Shown one piece after another: positions 53,557-62,177 of a stretch of 64,000 nucleotides of DNA. Below the pieces are notes generated by a model, which had not been told where the DNA came from, ran no database searches, and was given only the letters and a program-made list of their open reading frames with translations. This DNA is from an uncultured Blautia sp. (lineage in GTDB: Bacteria > Bacillota > Clostridia > Lachnospirales > Lachnospiraceae): NCBI GenBank assembly GCA_900543715.1, contig UQSX01000005.1:1-64000 (forward strand). The letters run 5' to 3'. The position numbers were made by a program, and so were the translations under genes. Numbering within the stretch: position 1 is the first letter of the stretch; the number at the start of each line of letters is the position of its first letter.

Positions 53557-54777
53557 TTATTCTACCTGCTGTGTTCCCTCGCCGAAATAGTAATATGCTT
53601 TTCCATTCTCCAGAGTAATTCCCTTTGCCCTGGCAAGTTCCTCTACGGTCACCAGCTTGAAACCCTTTGCCACCAGCTCTGGTATCATGCGGATGGCTGC
53701 TTTTGCAGACCATTGGTGAATGTCATGCATCAATACCACGGAACCATCCCTGGCATTATCCATAACGCATCGATAGGTCATATCCTCACTCTTAGTTTTC
53801 CAGTCTTTCGTATCAATGCTCCACATGATAATAGGAAGGCCGGAGACTGACCTTACTGTATGATTAAAAGCGCCTCCCGGAGGTCTCATGCTTGCAGGCG
53901 CCTTTCCCGCTATCCTCTCAATAATTCTACTTGTCTTCTCAATTTCATTTGAGATCTGGGTACTGGAAAGGTTGGTGAGAATCGGATGGTCATAAGTATG
54001 ATTTGCCAGTTCCATTCCCAGTTTCTCCATATGTTTGACCGTATTCGGATATCGTTCTGCATTCTGGCCCAGCATGAAAAACGTGGCTTTAGCATTGTTT
54101 TCTTCCAGACATTCCAATAATTCTTCCGTATACTTCCCCGGTCCGTCGTCAAAAGTCAGCGCAATCATGGGCCTTACTTTCTCACTGTCGTATTTTCCGC
54201 TTTCATCGAAATAGCAATCTTTTCCATCAATATCATGCCAGCCTGTCTTTACATAACCATTTTCATCAAAGTAATATTGACTTCCGTCAATATCATGCCA
54301 GCCCTTCCCATAAAAAGTTCCGTCTGCATTAATGTACCTAATGCCTTGGGAATCTGACTGCCAGCCTCTTAACGTGATTTCTTTGAAAAAGTCCTTCGTG
54401 CCGGAGGCGTTCATCTCCGGCTGGCTTAAAGTTGTCGTCACCTGTGTTCCTGAATCTTCACTGACCTGTTCCGCCCCGTCACGGACTCTATCCGGCAGCA
54501 GCCTGCTGATTCCAAGAACTGTCAATGAAAACACAAGGAGCGTTATCGCCGCCAAAATTCCATAACACAAGTTGCGTTTTCTCCTCTGCTGCCTTAATTT
54601 TTCCTGACGTCTTTTGTTCATGGCCTTCTGCAATGAACCGCTGCTGCGAGAGCCTCTGGAATCTCGGAAACTTCCAAGATTTCCTGAGCCATACTGTGTT
54701 CTTGCTTTTCTGACATGCTGTGAACTCCTGGTAGAGCTGGAGTTTCTGGGACTTTCAGAAGTTCTTCTTTTGTTCAT
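53557..54777 (-). CDS. Polysaccharide deacetylase with cell-wall-binding repeats
   Basis: A 406-residue type II membrane protein. The basic, serine/arginine-rich cytosolic N-terminus (about 1-70) precedes one membrane helix (about 72-92), a linker, three choline-binding-like repeats (GWQSDSQGIRYINADG, GKGWHDIDGSQYYFDENG, TGWHDIDGKDCYFDESG) and a NodB domain. The NodB motifs are TFDDGPGKYTEE, NHTYDHP, RPPGGAFN, SIDTKDW and LMHDIH. It should remove acetyl groups from peptidoglycan or another wall glycan. The ATG at 54777 was preferred because the upstream TTG of the frame lies within the promoter -10. The ribosome site is weak. Confidence 0.88.
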   Translation of the reverse strand: MNKRRTSESPRNSSSTRSSQHVRKARTQYGSGNLGSFRDSRGSRSSGSLQKAMNKRRQEKLRQQRRKRNLCYGILAAITLLVFSLTVLGISRLLPDRVRDGAEQVSEDSGTQVTTTLSQPEMNASGTKDFFKEITLRGWQSDSQGIRYINADGTFYGKGWHDIDGSQYYFDENGYVKTGWHDIDGKDCYFDESGKYDSEKVRPMIALTFDDGPGKYTEELLECLEENNAKATFFMLGQNAERYPNTVKHMEKLGMELANHTYDHPILTNLSSTQISNEIEKTSRIIERIAGKAPASMRPPGGAFNHTVRSVSGLPIIMWSIDTKDWKTKSEDMTYRCVMDNARDGSVVLMHDIHQWSAKAAIRMIPELVAKGFKLVTVEELARAKGITLENGKAYYYFGEGTQQVE

Positions 54778-54816
54778 AGTAGTTTCAGTAATTTCCTTTC
54801 TTCGTAATTTTTCCTC

Positions 54817-54845
54817 ATTATACACAACACATCATGGCTTGTATA
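54817..54845 (-). promoter_or_regulatory. Probable promoter of the deacetylase gene
   Basis: TATACA, 17-base spacer, TATAAT on the minus strand, about 40 bases before the ATG. Confidence 0.55.
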
Positions 54846-54886
54846 CGCAGCCCTCTTAGAATTTATTCTTTCTTTACAAAAGTTTC

Positions 54887-54911
54887 CAAATGCTTTAGTA
54901 AGCATTTTGTT
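54887..54911. repeat. Hairpin between the permease terminator and the deacetylase promoter
   Basis: AAATGCTT-TAGT-AAGCATTT, an 8-base stem followed by TGTTTTTCT on the plus strand. Confidence 0.5.
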
Positions 54912-54913
54912 TT

Positions 54914-54953
54914 TCTAAGAAAATGGAGCTGTCGCATTAATTAATGCGACAGC
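54914..54953 (-). terminator. Terminator of the FtsX-type permease gene
   Basis: A perfect 26-base palindrome (54928-54953, GCTGTCGCATTAA and its complement) is followed by CCATTTTCTT on the minus strand. Confidence 0.75.
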
Positions 54954-54981
54954 CCCATCTTCATTATTTTCTGTCCGGCTT

Positions 54982-57900
54982 CTATTCCACACTCTTCAGT
55001 GACTCTACCATATTGATTTCTTTCAGTTTAAAATACATAACAAAGTTTACAAAAGCTGAGAATACAGCCGTTAGCACTGCGCTGATCAGGAAGCTGACCA
55101 GGGATACATGCTGACCAAACATAACCATATCCACCCGGATAGTATGGATAATATACTGGTGAAGGAGCGTTCCCAGTCCTACACCCACCACAATACCCAT
55201 AAGAGTAAGGATAATATTCTCATGGTACACATAAGCCGCCACTTCCTGATCATAAAAGCCCAGGACTTTTAATGTGGCCAGTTCCCGGCGCCGCTCCGTA
55301 ATATTTACATTGTTCAGGTTATACAGTACCACAAAGGCCAGAAGGGCTGCTGTTACGATCAGTACAATAATTACCAGCACCAGGGCCTGAAGCATATCGT
55401 TAATCTCTCTTTTGGTATCAGAAGTATAACTTACATTATACACACCTGGCTGCTGAAGGATTTCTGAGCCAAGCTCATTCTCTCTCTCCTGCCCCTCCGA
55501 AGTAAACTCTACATACATTACCTCAAACTCAGCCGGTTCTCCATAGATTTTCTCATAGTATTGGGGCGACATGTATGCATAGTTCATAATGTAATTTTCT
55601 ACCACACCCATAACCTGTACTTCCTGACTGCTGCTGCCGTCCTCTTTTTCCATGGTAATACTGTCTCCTGCACTTACCCCCAGGGTATCTGCCATCCATT
55701 CCGTAAGAAGGATCCCTTCGCCGTCCAGGGTGTAGACTTCCTCTGAGGTCCTGTTCTGCAAGACTGTCATGGCCTGGAAATCTTCCTTATTTTCCGGAAC
55801 ACAAAGATAGACTTCTCCATTTCCTTCTTCCGTACTTACATCCACCATTTCCATATGGACCATAGTAGATGCCGCCACATCTTTCTCATTCTCCAGCCAT
55901 TGTCCCAGGTCTTCTTTTTCTTCATCCGTACCGCTGAAAGTTATCATTGCATCGTAAAGCTGGATATTATCGTATTGAATTTCGGCCAGATCGATTATGG
56001 AATCCCGCAGGCCAAATCCGGTGACCAGCAGAGCCATAGTGGCAGAGATTCCAAAGATTGTCATAAACAGCCGTTTTTTATATCGGAAAATATTCCGGAA
56101 AGTAGACTTTGTAGTAAAGTTCAGCCGTTTCCAGATAAGTGGTATGTACTCCAGCAGTACCCGCTTTCCTACCTTTGGAGCTGCCGGACGCATAAGTTCT
56201 GCCGGGCTCTCTCTCAGTTCATTCATGCAAGATAAGCCTGTTGCCAGCATAATGCAGACAAAGGATATTAACATGGCCTGAATAGCAAACACCGGACGGT
56301 ATGGAATATCCGGCTGTTTCAGACAGTCATACATAATTCCATAGCTGACCTGGATAACATAAGGAAACAGCTTCTGTCCCACCAGGATCCCCACAGCGCC
56401 GCCGCTTAAAGTAGCGCTGCCTGCATAAAAGAGATATTTCATGGCAATATCTTTTTTGGAGTATCCAAGGGCCTTCATAGTTCCGATATGGCCCCGCTGC
56501 TCTTCTACCATTCTGGTCATAGTAGTAAGACTTACCAGGGCTGCCACCAGGAAAAACATCAGCGGGAAGACCCTGCCGATTGCACCGATCTGAGCTGCAT
56601 TGTCCTCCATTTCACCATAGTCTTCCACCACGTCATCTCTGGTACTCAGATACCATTCCGGCAGTTCCAGGTCTGCCAGCTCTGCCTCTGCATCAGCAAT
56701 CTGCTGTTCTCCATCAGCAATCTGGGCCTCTGCTTCTTCTTTTCCTTCTAAATAATCCGCCTCTCCATCTTCCAGCTCTTTTCTGGCATCTGTCAGCTCC
56801 TGTTCCTGTTCAGGGAGCTGAGCCCTGGCTTCTTCAAGCTGGGCTCTGCCGGAAGCAATCTGGGCCTCTCCATCTGCAATCTGCTGTTCATAGGCTGCAA
56901 TCTGAGCCTGGCCGCTGTCTACTTCAGCCTGGGCCGCCTGCAGCTGTTCCTTAGCAGCCTCCAGTTCCTGGCGTCCCTGGGCAATCGCCGCCTCGCCCTG
57001 AGCAATCTCTTCCCTGCCGGCAGTAATCTGGGCTTCGCTTTCCTCCAGCTGAGCCCTGGCTGTCTCCAACTGATTCCTTCCTTCTGACAGCTGGGCTTCC
57101 CCCTGGGCGATTACCTGCTGAAGCTGCTGTATCTGGGGAGTCAGAGCAGTCTCCTGGGCAGACAGCTGGGCTCTTGTCTCTTCCAAAGACACTGTAAGAT
57201 TCTGAATTTCTGTCTCCAGAGCAGCTTTCTGTGCTTCCAGTTCTCCAATCTGAGCCAAGATTTCTTCATCATTTGAGCTGTCTCCATCTGGATTTTCAGG
57301 GTCTGAAGAGGTTCCAAGAGATGCCTGAAGCTGTTCGATCTGCCCCTGGATAGCCGCCGCCTGGCTTTCCAGTCCTCCTATAGCCCCTTCCTGTTCTGAC
57401 ACTGCTGTTCTGAGAGTTTCCAGTGCCCCTTCCATCTGCGCAAGCTGGGTCTTTCCGGCTTCCAGTTCTGACTGAGACTGGTTTAAGACCTCCTCCTGGG
57501 CAGACAGCTGGGCCTTCCCGGCCTCTAATTCTGCCGCTCCCTGTTCCAGTTCAGCCTTTTTCTCTGACAGCAGCTGTTCTGAATCATTGAGCTGGGCTTC
57601 ATTTGCCTCAATCTCTGCCCATCCGGCGCTTACCTGAGCTGCACCTTCTTCCGCCTGGGCTTTGGCTGATTCCATCTGGGCTTTTGCATCGTCAATCTCC
57701 TGCTGGCTCTGGTTCAGCTGAGCTTCGCTGTCTGCCAGCTGCTGTTTTCCATCTGCCAGCTGCTTCTCTCCATCGTTTACCTTGGCCCAGCCCTCATCCA
57801 AAGTCTTTCTGGCATCTGCAAGCTCCTGCTGGGCAGTGGCCCTTCCATCTTCCAGCTCGGCTCTGGCATCCGCAAGCTCGCCCTGTGCCTCATCATAAAT

Positions 57901-58665
57901 CTGGTCATATCTCCACTGGCACTGGACCCCTGCCGTCTCTTCCAGAGTATCCTGGACGCTGCTCACCAGCTCCTTGTATTCATCAGAGTAACATTCCAGG
58001 GTTCCTGCGCCTTCCAGCCGGATATTCATCTGGGTATAGACCTCCATATCAAAGGCCTCCGGCAGGACCACGGCAAATCCGGCGACCTGGCCATTTCCTA
58101 CAGAGGCGCTGCCTCTGTTTATTGAGAGATACATAGGGCTGGATCCTATACCGGTGATCTCAAACTCCCCATATGCCAGCCCTTCCGGTTTATCTCTCTC
58201 CTGCCCTTCCTCATAAAGAGTGATCTTGTCTCCGATCTGACAGCCGAGGGCCTGGGCAAGTTCCGTATCCAAAAATATTTCGTCTGCCTTTTCCGGCAGC
58301 CTGCCTTCCTCTGCCTGACACTTTGCCATATCACTCTGAGCCATCAGATGGACTACATACTGTTCTCCTTCACTGTCGCACAGATAGTCCGAGGAATAAG
58401 ACAGTTCTGCTTCCTGCACTCCTTCTGTGTCCAGCACAGCCTCCAGATCTTCCTCCTGAAGGCCCATGGTACTTACTGCCTGGAGATCAAATAATCCCGT
58501 GTCATCCAGATATCTGTCTGTAGTGCTGAGCATATCCGGCATGGAGGCCCTCACCCCTGAAAAAAAGGACACTCCCAGCGCCGACATGAGGAACAGGGAA
58601 AGGAACCTGGGCAAAGTCCTTTTGATTTCCTGGCGTATATCCTTATGTAATGCTTTCTTTCTCAC
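54982..58665 (-). CDS. FtsX-type ABC permease with giant extracellular coiled coil
   Basis: A 1227-residue membrane protein with a first helix at about 19-37, an outer MacB-like domain to about 255, then some 430 residues of coiled coil built from repeats such as AQLEEARAQL and GEAQIASG. After WYLSTRDDVVEDYGEMEDN come three FtsX helices (about 705-830), a second outer domain and four more helices ending in a second FtsX core (RRRELATLKVLGFYDQEVAAY). MRKKALHKDIR starts at GTG with AAGGAAGGA upstream. No ATPase subunit is adjacent. Related permeases sense or move envelope substrates; here the substrate is unknown. Confidence 0.85.
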   Translation of the reverse strand: MRKKALHKDIRQEIKRTLPRFLSLFLMSALGVSFFSGVRASMPDMLSTTDRYLDDTGLFDLQAVSTMGLQEEDLEAVLDTEGVQEAELSYSSDYLCDSEGEQYVVHLMAQSDMAKCQAEEGRLPEKADEIFLDTELAQALGCQIGDKITLYEEGQERDKPEGLAYGEFEITGIGSSPMYLSINRGSASVGNGQVAGFAVVLPEAFDMEVYTQMNIRLEGAGTLECYSDEYKELVSSVQDTLEETAGVQCQWRYDQIYDEAQGELADARAELEDGRATAQQELADARKTLDEGWAKVNDGEKQLADGKQQLADSEAQLNQSQQEIDDAKAQMESAKAQAEEGAAQVSAGWAEIEANEAQLNDSEQLLSEKKAELEQGAAELEAGKAQLSAQEEVLNQSQSELEAGKTQLAQMEGALETLRTAVSEQEGAIGGLESQAAAIQGQIEQLQASLGTSSDPENPDGDSSNDEEILAQIGELEAQKAALETEIQNLTVSLEETRAQLSAQETALTPQIQQLQQVIAQGEAQLSEGRNQLETARAQLEESEAQITAGREEIAQGEAAIAQGRQELEAAKEQLQAAQAEVDSGQAQIAAYEQQIADGEAQIASGRAQLEEARAQLPEQEQELTDARKELEDGEADYLEGKEEAEAQIADGEQQIADAEAELADLELPEWYLSTRDDVVEDYGEMEDNAAQIGAIGRVFPLMFFLVAALVSLTTMTRMVEEQRGHIGTMKALGYSKKDIAMKYLFYAGSATLSGGAVGILVGQKLFPYVIQVSYGIMYDCLKQPDIPYRPVFAIQAMLISFVCIMLATGLSCMNELRESPAELMRPAAPKVGKRVLLEYIPLIWKRLNFTTKSTFRNIFRYKKRLFMTIFGISATMALLVTGFGLRDSIIDLAEIQYDNIQLYDAMITFSGTDEEKEDLGQWLENEKDVAASTMVHMEMVDVSTEEGNGEVYLCVPENKEDFQAMTVLQNRTSEEVYTLDGEGILLTEWMADTLGVSAGDSITMEKEDGSSSQEVQVMGVVENYIMNYAYMSPQYYEKIYGEPAEFEVMYVEFTSEGQERENELGSEILQQPGVYNVSYTSDTKREINDMLQALVLVIIVLIVTAALLAFVVLYNLNNVNITERRRELATLKVLGFYDQEVAAYVYHENIILTLMGIVVGVGLGTLLHQYIIHTIRVDMVMFGQHVSLVSFLISAVLTAVFSAFVNFVMYFKLKEINMVESLKSVE

Positions 58666-58856
58666 CCGCCATCCTTCCTTCCCGCTATCATAGTAAAAGG
58701 GGCCCTATAAAGTTATATAAATGATAAATTTAATATATACTTTACTGCCCCCTGTATTTTACATTTATAACATTTTTCTGCCTGTTAAGATATATTATCT
58801 ATATTAAAATTTTAAACTTTTTTTCCCTTTTTGTCGAGTAAAGAACTATAAATTTT

Positions 58857-59699
58857 TTATAATTCAAAACTTTCTATACCCAGCAATTTTTCAATTCCCC
58901 AGGCCACCCCGTCTCTGTCATTGGAAGGCGCGATCCAGTCTGCTGCCCTCTTACACTCCGGAGAGGCGTTCTCCATAGCAATCCCTATCCGGGCATAAGC
59001 AAGGAGCTCTTTATCATTGTCCCCGTCGCCAAAAGCCGCCAGGCCTTCTCTGTTTAAGCCCAGATATTCCAGCAGGAAACGGATTCCTGCATCCTTCCCC
59101 GAATCTCTGTGAGAAATCTCCAAAAGCTGAGGGACCGAAGAAGTGATATACACATCTTTTACATTTTCCTGAAGAGTTTTCCACAAATCCCCCTTCTTTT
59201 CCTCACTTTTCACCACAATGTCCAAACAGTCCAGCATCTCCTGGTTTTCCCTGATAAAGCTTTCCATATCTGCCACAGGCTCCCTGGTACTCTGGATATA
59301 GGGAATAGCTCTTTCACTGGCCCCAAAGCTTACCGGGTCCTCCACATACTCTTTCTGAGCATAGGGTTTTCCCTTAATAAAAGCCTCAAAAACTACCTCT
59401 TCCTTCTCTGCACAGGCCAGAATCTCGTTTACGGAATCACCGGAAAGCCTGGACTGTTTCAGACATTTTCTGTCAGAAAGCCTGTACACTGCAGCTCCGT
59501 TAGATGTGATCCCATATTGGATACCTTCAATTTCCAGAATGTCCTTTGGCAGAGAATCCAGGGACCTGCCGCTGGCCGCCACTACCTGTATTCCTGCATC
59601 CAGAGCCTTCTTAATCGCCTCCCGATTTCTTCTGCCAAGTCTCCCCTGATGGTTTAAAGTTGTTCCGTCCAAGTCTAAGGCAATACATGTAATCTTCAC
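58857..59699 (-). CDS. Cof-type HAD-IIB phosphatase
   Basis: A 280-residue HAD superfamily hydrolase. Motif I is IALDLDGTTLN with the nucleophile aspartate, motif II ASGR, motif III a lysine near KDAGIRF, and motif IV FGDGDNDKELLAYA. The C2 cap domain marks the Cof group, which dephosphorylates sugar phosphates or cofactors. The frame runs upstream to 59810, but AAGAGGTGG lies before the GTG at 59699, and the homologous region begins there. It follows the MGMT-like gene by 20 bases. Confidence 0.88.
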   Translation of the reverse strand: MKITCIALDLDGTTLNHQGRLGRRNREAIKKALDAGIQVVAASGRSLDSLPKDILEIEGIQYGITSNGAAVYRLSDRKCLKQSRLSGDSVNEILACAEKEEVVFEAFIKGKPYAQKEYVEDPVSFGASERAIPYIQSTREPVADMESFIRENQEMLDCLDIVVKSEEKKGDLWKTLQENVKDVYITSSVPQLLEISHRDSGKDAGIRFLLEYLGLNREGLAAFGDGDNDKELLAYARIGIAMENASPECKRAADWIAPSNDRDGVAWGIEKLLGIESFEL

Positions 59700-59719
59700 T
59701 TGTTCCACCTCTTCTCTTG

Positions 59720-60097
59720 TCAGATTCCTCTCTTTTGAAATTCTTCCCGAAAGGTCTCCGCTTCCTCCAGAGTATTTTTCCATTGATATCGTTTTAAATC
59801 TACTTTCCACCCTTTTTCTGTCAGTCTGACCTCCACCCCTTCCTGCTCCAGAAGAAATTTCTGCATATCAAAAGTCTCAAAAGCCGCTGCCCCTGATAGA
59901 ATCCCCTGGGCGTTTACCACCTTATATGCGGGAATATCCTCCCCCATGAGATTTCTCCCCAGGCCATATCCCACCTGCCGGGAATTTCCCGGTTTTCCGC
60001 AGAGCAGGGCAATTTGTCCGTAAGTGGCTACTTTCCCCTGAGGAATGCTTTTTAATACCAGGGCTCCTCTTTTATAAAAATCCATTTTACTTTCCAT
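59720..60097 (-). CDS. MGMT-like (alkyltransferase-like) protein without acceptor cysteine
   Basis: A 125-residue protein with the DNA-binding fold of O6-methylguanine methyltransferases: SIPQGKVATYGQIALLCGKPGNSRQVGYGLGRN. The active PCHR motif is replaced by IPAYKVV, so alkyl transfer by cysteine is impossible; alkyltransferase-like proteins instead flag lesions for excision repair. ATG 60097 lies within the end of the helicase gene; ATG 60085 is an alternative. The tail (KVDLKRYQWKNT...) is basic. Position next to a UvrD-type helicase fits a repair role. Confidence 0.78.
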   Translation of the reverse strand: MESKMDFYKRGALVLKSIPQGKVATYGQIALLCGKPGNSRQVGYGLGRNLMGEDIPAYKVVNAQGILSGAAAFETFDMQKFLLEQEGVEVRLTEKGWKVDLKRYQWKNTLEEAETFREEFQKRGI

Positions 60098-62177
60098 AAG
60101 TCTCACCTGTCTCCTGAGAAAGGAACTCTATCTCTCCCAGAGCTTTCAAAAACTGTTTTCGTCCATAGCCAGGGAATTCCACTTCCACAGTCAGTTCATT
60201 TTGAGAGAGCAGTATTCCCTCCCCATACTTTCTGTGACAGACCCTTGGGCCAGGCGCCACCTTTTCTGCTTCTTTCTTCTTCCGCAGTTCTTCCCGGACT
60301 TCTCTTCCCAGTTTCCGGAGATTTTCTTCCCCTCTTCCCTTCCTGACGTCTTCCTCCCAGTCCAGAAGCTCCGGAGGGATGCCCAGAAGGTACCGGCTTC
60401 CCTCTCCAAAAACTCCTGGCTCTCTTGGGTTGACATAATAAGAAAGTTCCAGCTCCTCTTTTGCCCTTGTCATGCCTACAAAAAACAGCCGCCGCTCCTC
60501 TTCCTCCTGCTCCATGGTTTTACAGCGAAGAGGAATCAGTCCTTGATTCATACCGATCAGATATACCCGGTGAAACTCCAGGCCCTTTGAGGCGTGGAGG
60601 GTCATCAGCCGGACGCCCTTTAAAGATTCTTCTCTCTCCCCCATGATTTCTCCAAGGTCCATGCCATAGAGGGCCCCATCATTTAAAAAAGCTCTGGTCC
60701 CTTCCCAGAGAGGCAATTCTTTTTTCTCACAGTATACTCTCAGCCATTCCAGAAGTTTCCCTGCCTGTTCTTCTTTTTCCTTATAGCCAGCCGAAGTAGG
60801 GCCAAAGGCTTCTCCAAGGCCAAAATAATCAAAGATTTCCCTCCACTTGGGAATCTTTGTATGGCCCAAAGACCAGTCCTGAAAGCCTTTCATCTGCGCA
60901 TATAAAAAGCTCTTCCCTTTCCCCTCCTCCAGAAGGTCCCGGACTTTCTTTTTCGTAAGCTTCTCCCCGAATCCCGGATTCAGCAGCACGTCTTCCCCTG
61001 TCTGCCGGTCTCTGGGGTTCACAGAAAACCGAAGGATTTTCACCACCCAGTCCAGGGCAGGAATATCCTTTACCGTCTGTTTTACCGAAACCTGATAAGG
61101 AATTCCCCGCTTTTCAAAAACCTTCTCCAGAACCTCCCCCTGCCTCTGAAGACGGTAAAGGATTGCGGTATCCTCATAGCTCTCTCCTGCTTTATGTAAA
61201 CTTTCAATCTGTTCCGCCAGATATTCTGCCTCTGTAAAAGGGTCATACTGCCGTTTTACCTTAATAAGCTTTCCCTCTTCCCGGCAGCCCTGGATCCTGG
61301 TCCCAAACTGCCGGAAATGGTTAGCCGCTTCCAGGATCCTGGCGTTAGAACGGTAATTTACCGGCAGGGAAAGTTCCTTTGCCGAAAACCTCCTCTTCAG
61401 GGCAAAAAAGGTACTGTCGCTGGAGCCTCTCCAGCTGTAGATTACCTGGTTTGGATCCCCCACGGCAAAAAGCCTGGTCTCCTCTCCCACCAGAGCTTCC
61501 AGAAATTCCAGCTGGAGGTTATCGCTGTCCTGGATTTCATCTGCGATCACCCAGGCGGGGTGAAAACCTTCCTCCTTTATCAGCTCGGTGCTTACCAGAA
61601 GCAGATCCGAAAAACTCATTTTGTTCTCCCGTTGTTTCTCCTGTTTCAACAGAGGGTACAGCCGGAACAGGTCATCCCCATACCTGGAAACTTCTCTTCC
61701 TTCCAGATAAGCCTTATATTCCTGTTCCAGGCGCTTTTTCAGCCGGTTCTTATATTTGATGTTCAATTTTTCCTCTTTAATAATCCTCTGGGCCAGCTCT
61801 GTTTCTTCTTCAGGTTCCATTACAGAGAAGTCCCTGTCCCAGCCGGCTTTTTTCACAGAGAGCTTTTCTTTTAAAAGCCTCAGGGCCACGCTGTGAAAGG
61901 TTCCGAACCCGGCTCTCTGCTCCGGAGAAAGTTCTGGCTCTCTGAGCAAAAGGCGGCTGAGGATCTCCTGGGCTGCCTTGTTAGTAAAAGTCAGCACCAG
62001 CATATCTTCCAGAGGCACTTTTTTCTCTAAATAAAGATACAAAACCTTTGCAATGAGCACCGTAGTCTTCCCGCTGCCTACATTGGCATTTACCACACAG
62101 GCCGGACTGTCATCCAGCACTGCCATCTTTTGGTATTCATTAAGTTTTTCCCAGTCCTTATTCTCCCTTGTCTCCAT
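60087..62177 (-). CDS. UvrD/Rep-type ATP-dependent helicase
   Basis: A superfamily 1A helicase of 696 residues. Walker A NANVGSGKTTVLIAK, motif II VIADEIQDSD, motif III QVIYSWRGSSDSTFF, motif IV LPVNYRSN, motif V LMTLHASKGLEFHRV and motif VI RRLFFVGMTRAKEEL are all present. The C-terminal 60 residues (VCHRKYGEGIL) resemble the UvrD/PcrA tail that contacts RNA polymerase. It could be a PcrA paralogue. It overlaps the MrfA-like gene by 20 bases and the MGMT-like gene by 11. Confidence 0.9.
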   Translation of the reverse strand: METRENKDWEKLNEYQKMAVLDDSPACVVNANVGSGKTTVLIAKVLYLYLEKKVPLEDMLVLTFTNKAAQEILSRLLLREPELSPEQRAGFGTFHSVALRLLKEKLSVKKAGWDRDFSVMEPEEETELAQRIIKEEKLNIKYKNRLKKRLEQEYKAYLEGREVSRYGDDLFRLYPLLKQEKQRENKMSFSDLLLVSTELIKEEGFHPAWVIADEIQDSDNLQLEFLEALVGEETRLFAVGDPNQVIYSWRGSSDSTFFALKRRFSAKELSLPVNYRSNARILEAANHFRQFGTRIQGCREEGKLIKVKRQYDPFTEAEYLAEQIESLHKAGESYEDTAILYRLQRQGEVLEKVFEKRGIPYQVSVKQTVKDIPALDWVVKILRFSVNPRDRQTGEDVLLNPGFGEKLTKKKVRDLLEEGKGKSFLYAQMKGFQDWSLGHTKIPKWREIFDYFGLGEAFGPTSAGYKEKEEQAGKLLEWLRVYCEKKELPLWEGTRAFLNDGALYGMDLGEIMGEREESLKGVRLMTLHASKGLEFHRVYLIGMNQGLIPLRCKTMEQEEEERRLFFVGMTRAKEELELSYYVNPREPGVFGEGSRYLLGIPPELLDWEEDVRKGRGEENLRKLGREVREELRKKKEAEKVAPGPRVCHRKYGEGILLSQNELTVEVEFPGYGRKQFLKALGEIEFLSQETGETYGK

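Noticed and set aside
54928..54953. 26-base perfect palindrome as protein-binding site
   Set aside because: Its position just after the permease stop with a following T-rich tract makes a terminator the simpler reading.
56700..57900. Repetitive DNA suggestive of an array or satellite
   Set aside because: The repetition is codon-level, from the Ala/Gln/Glu coiled-coil of the permease; there are no regular spacers, so it is not a CRISPR or tandem repeat array.
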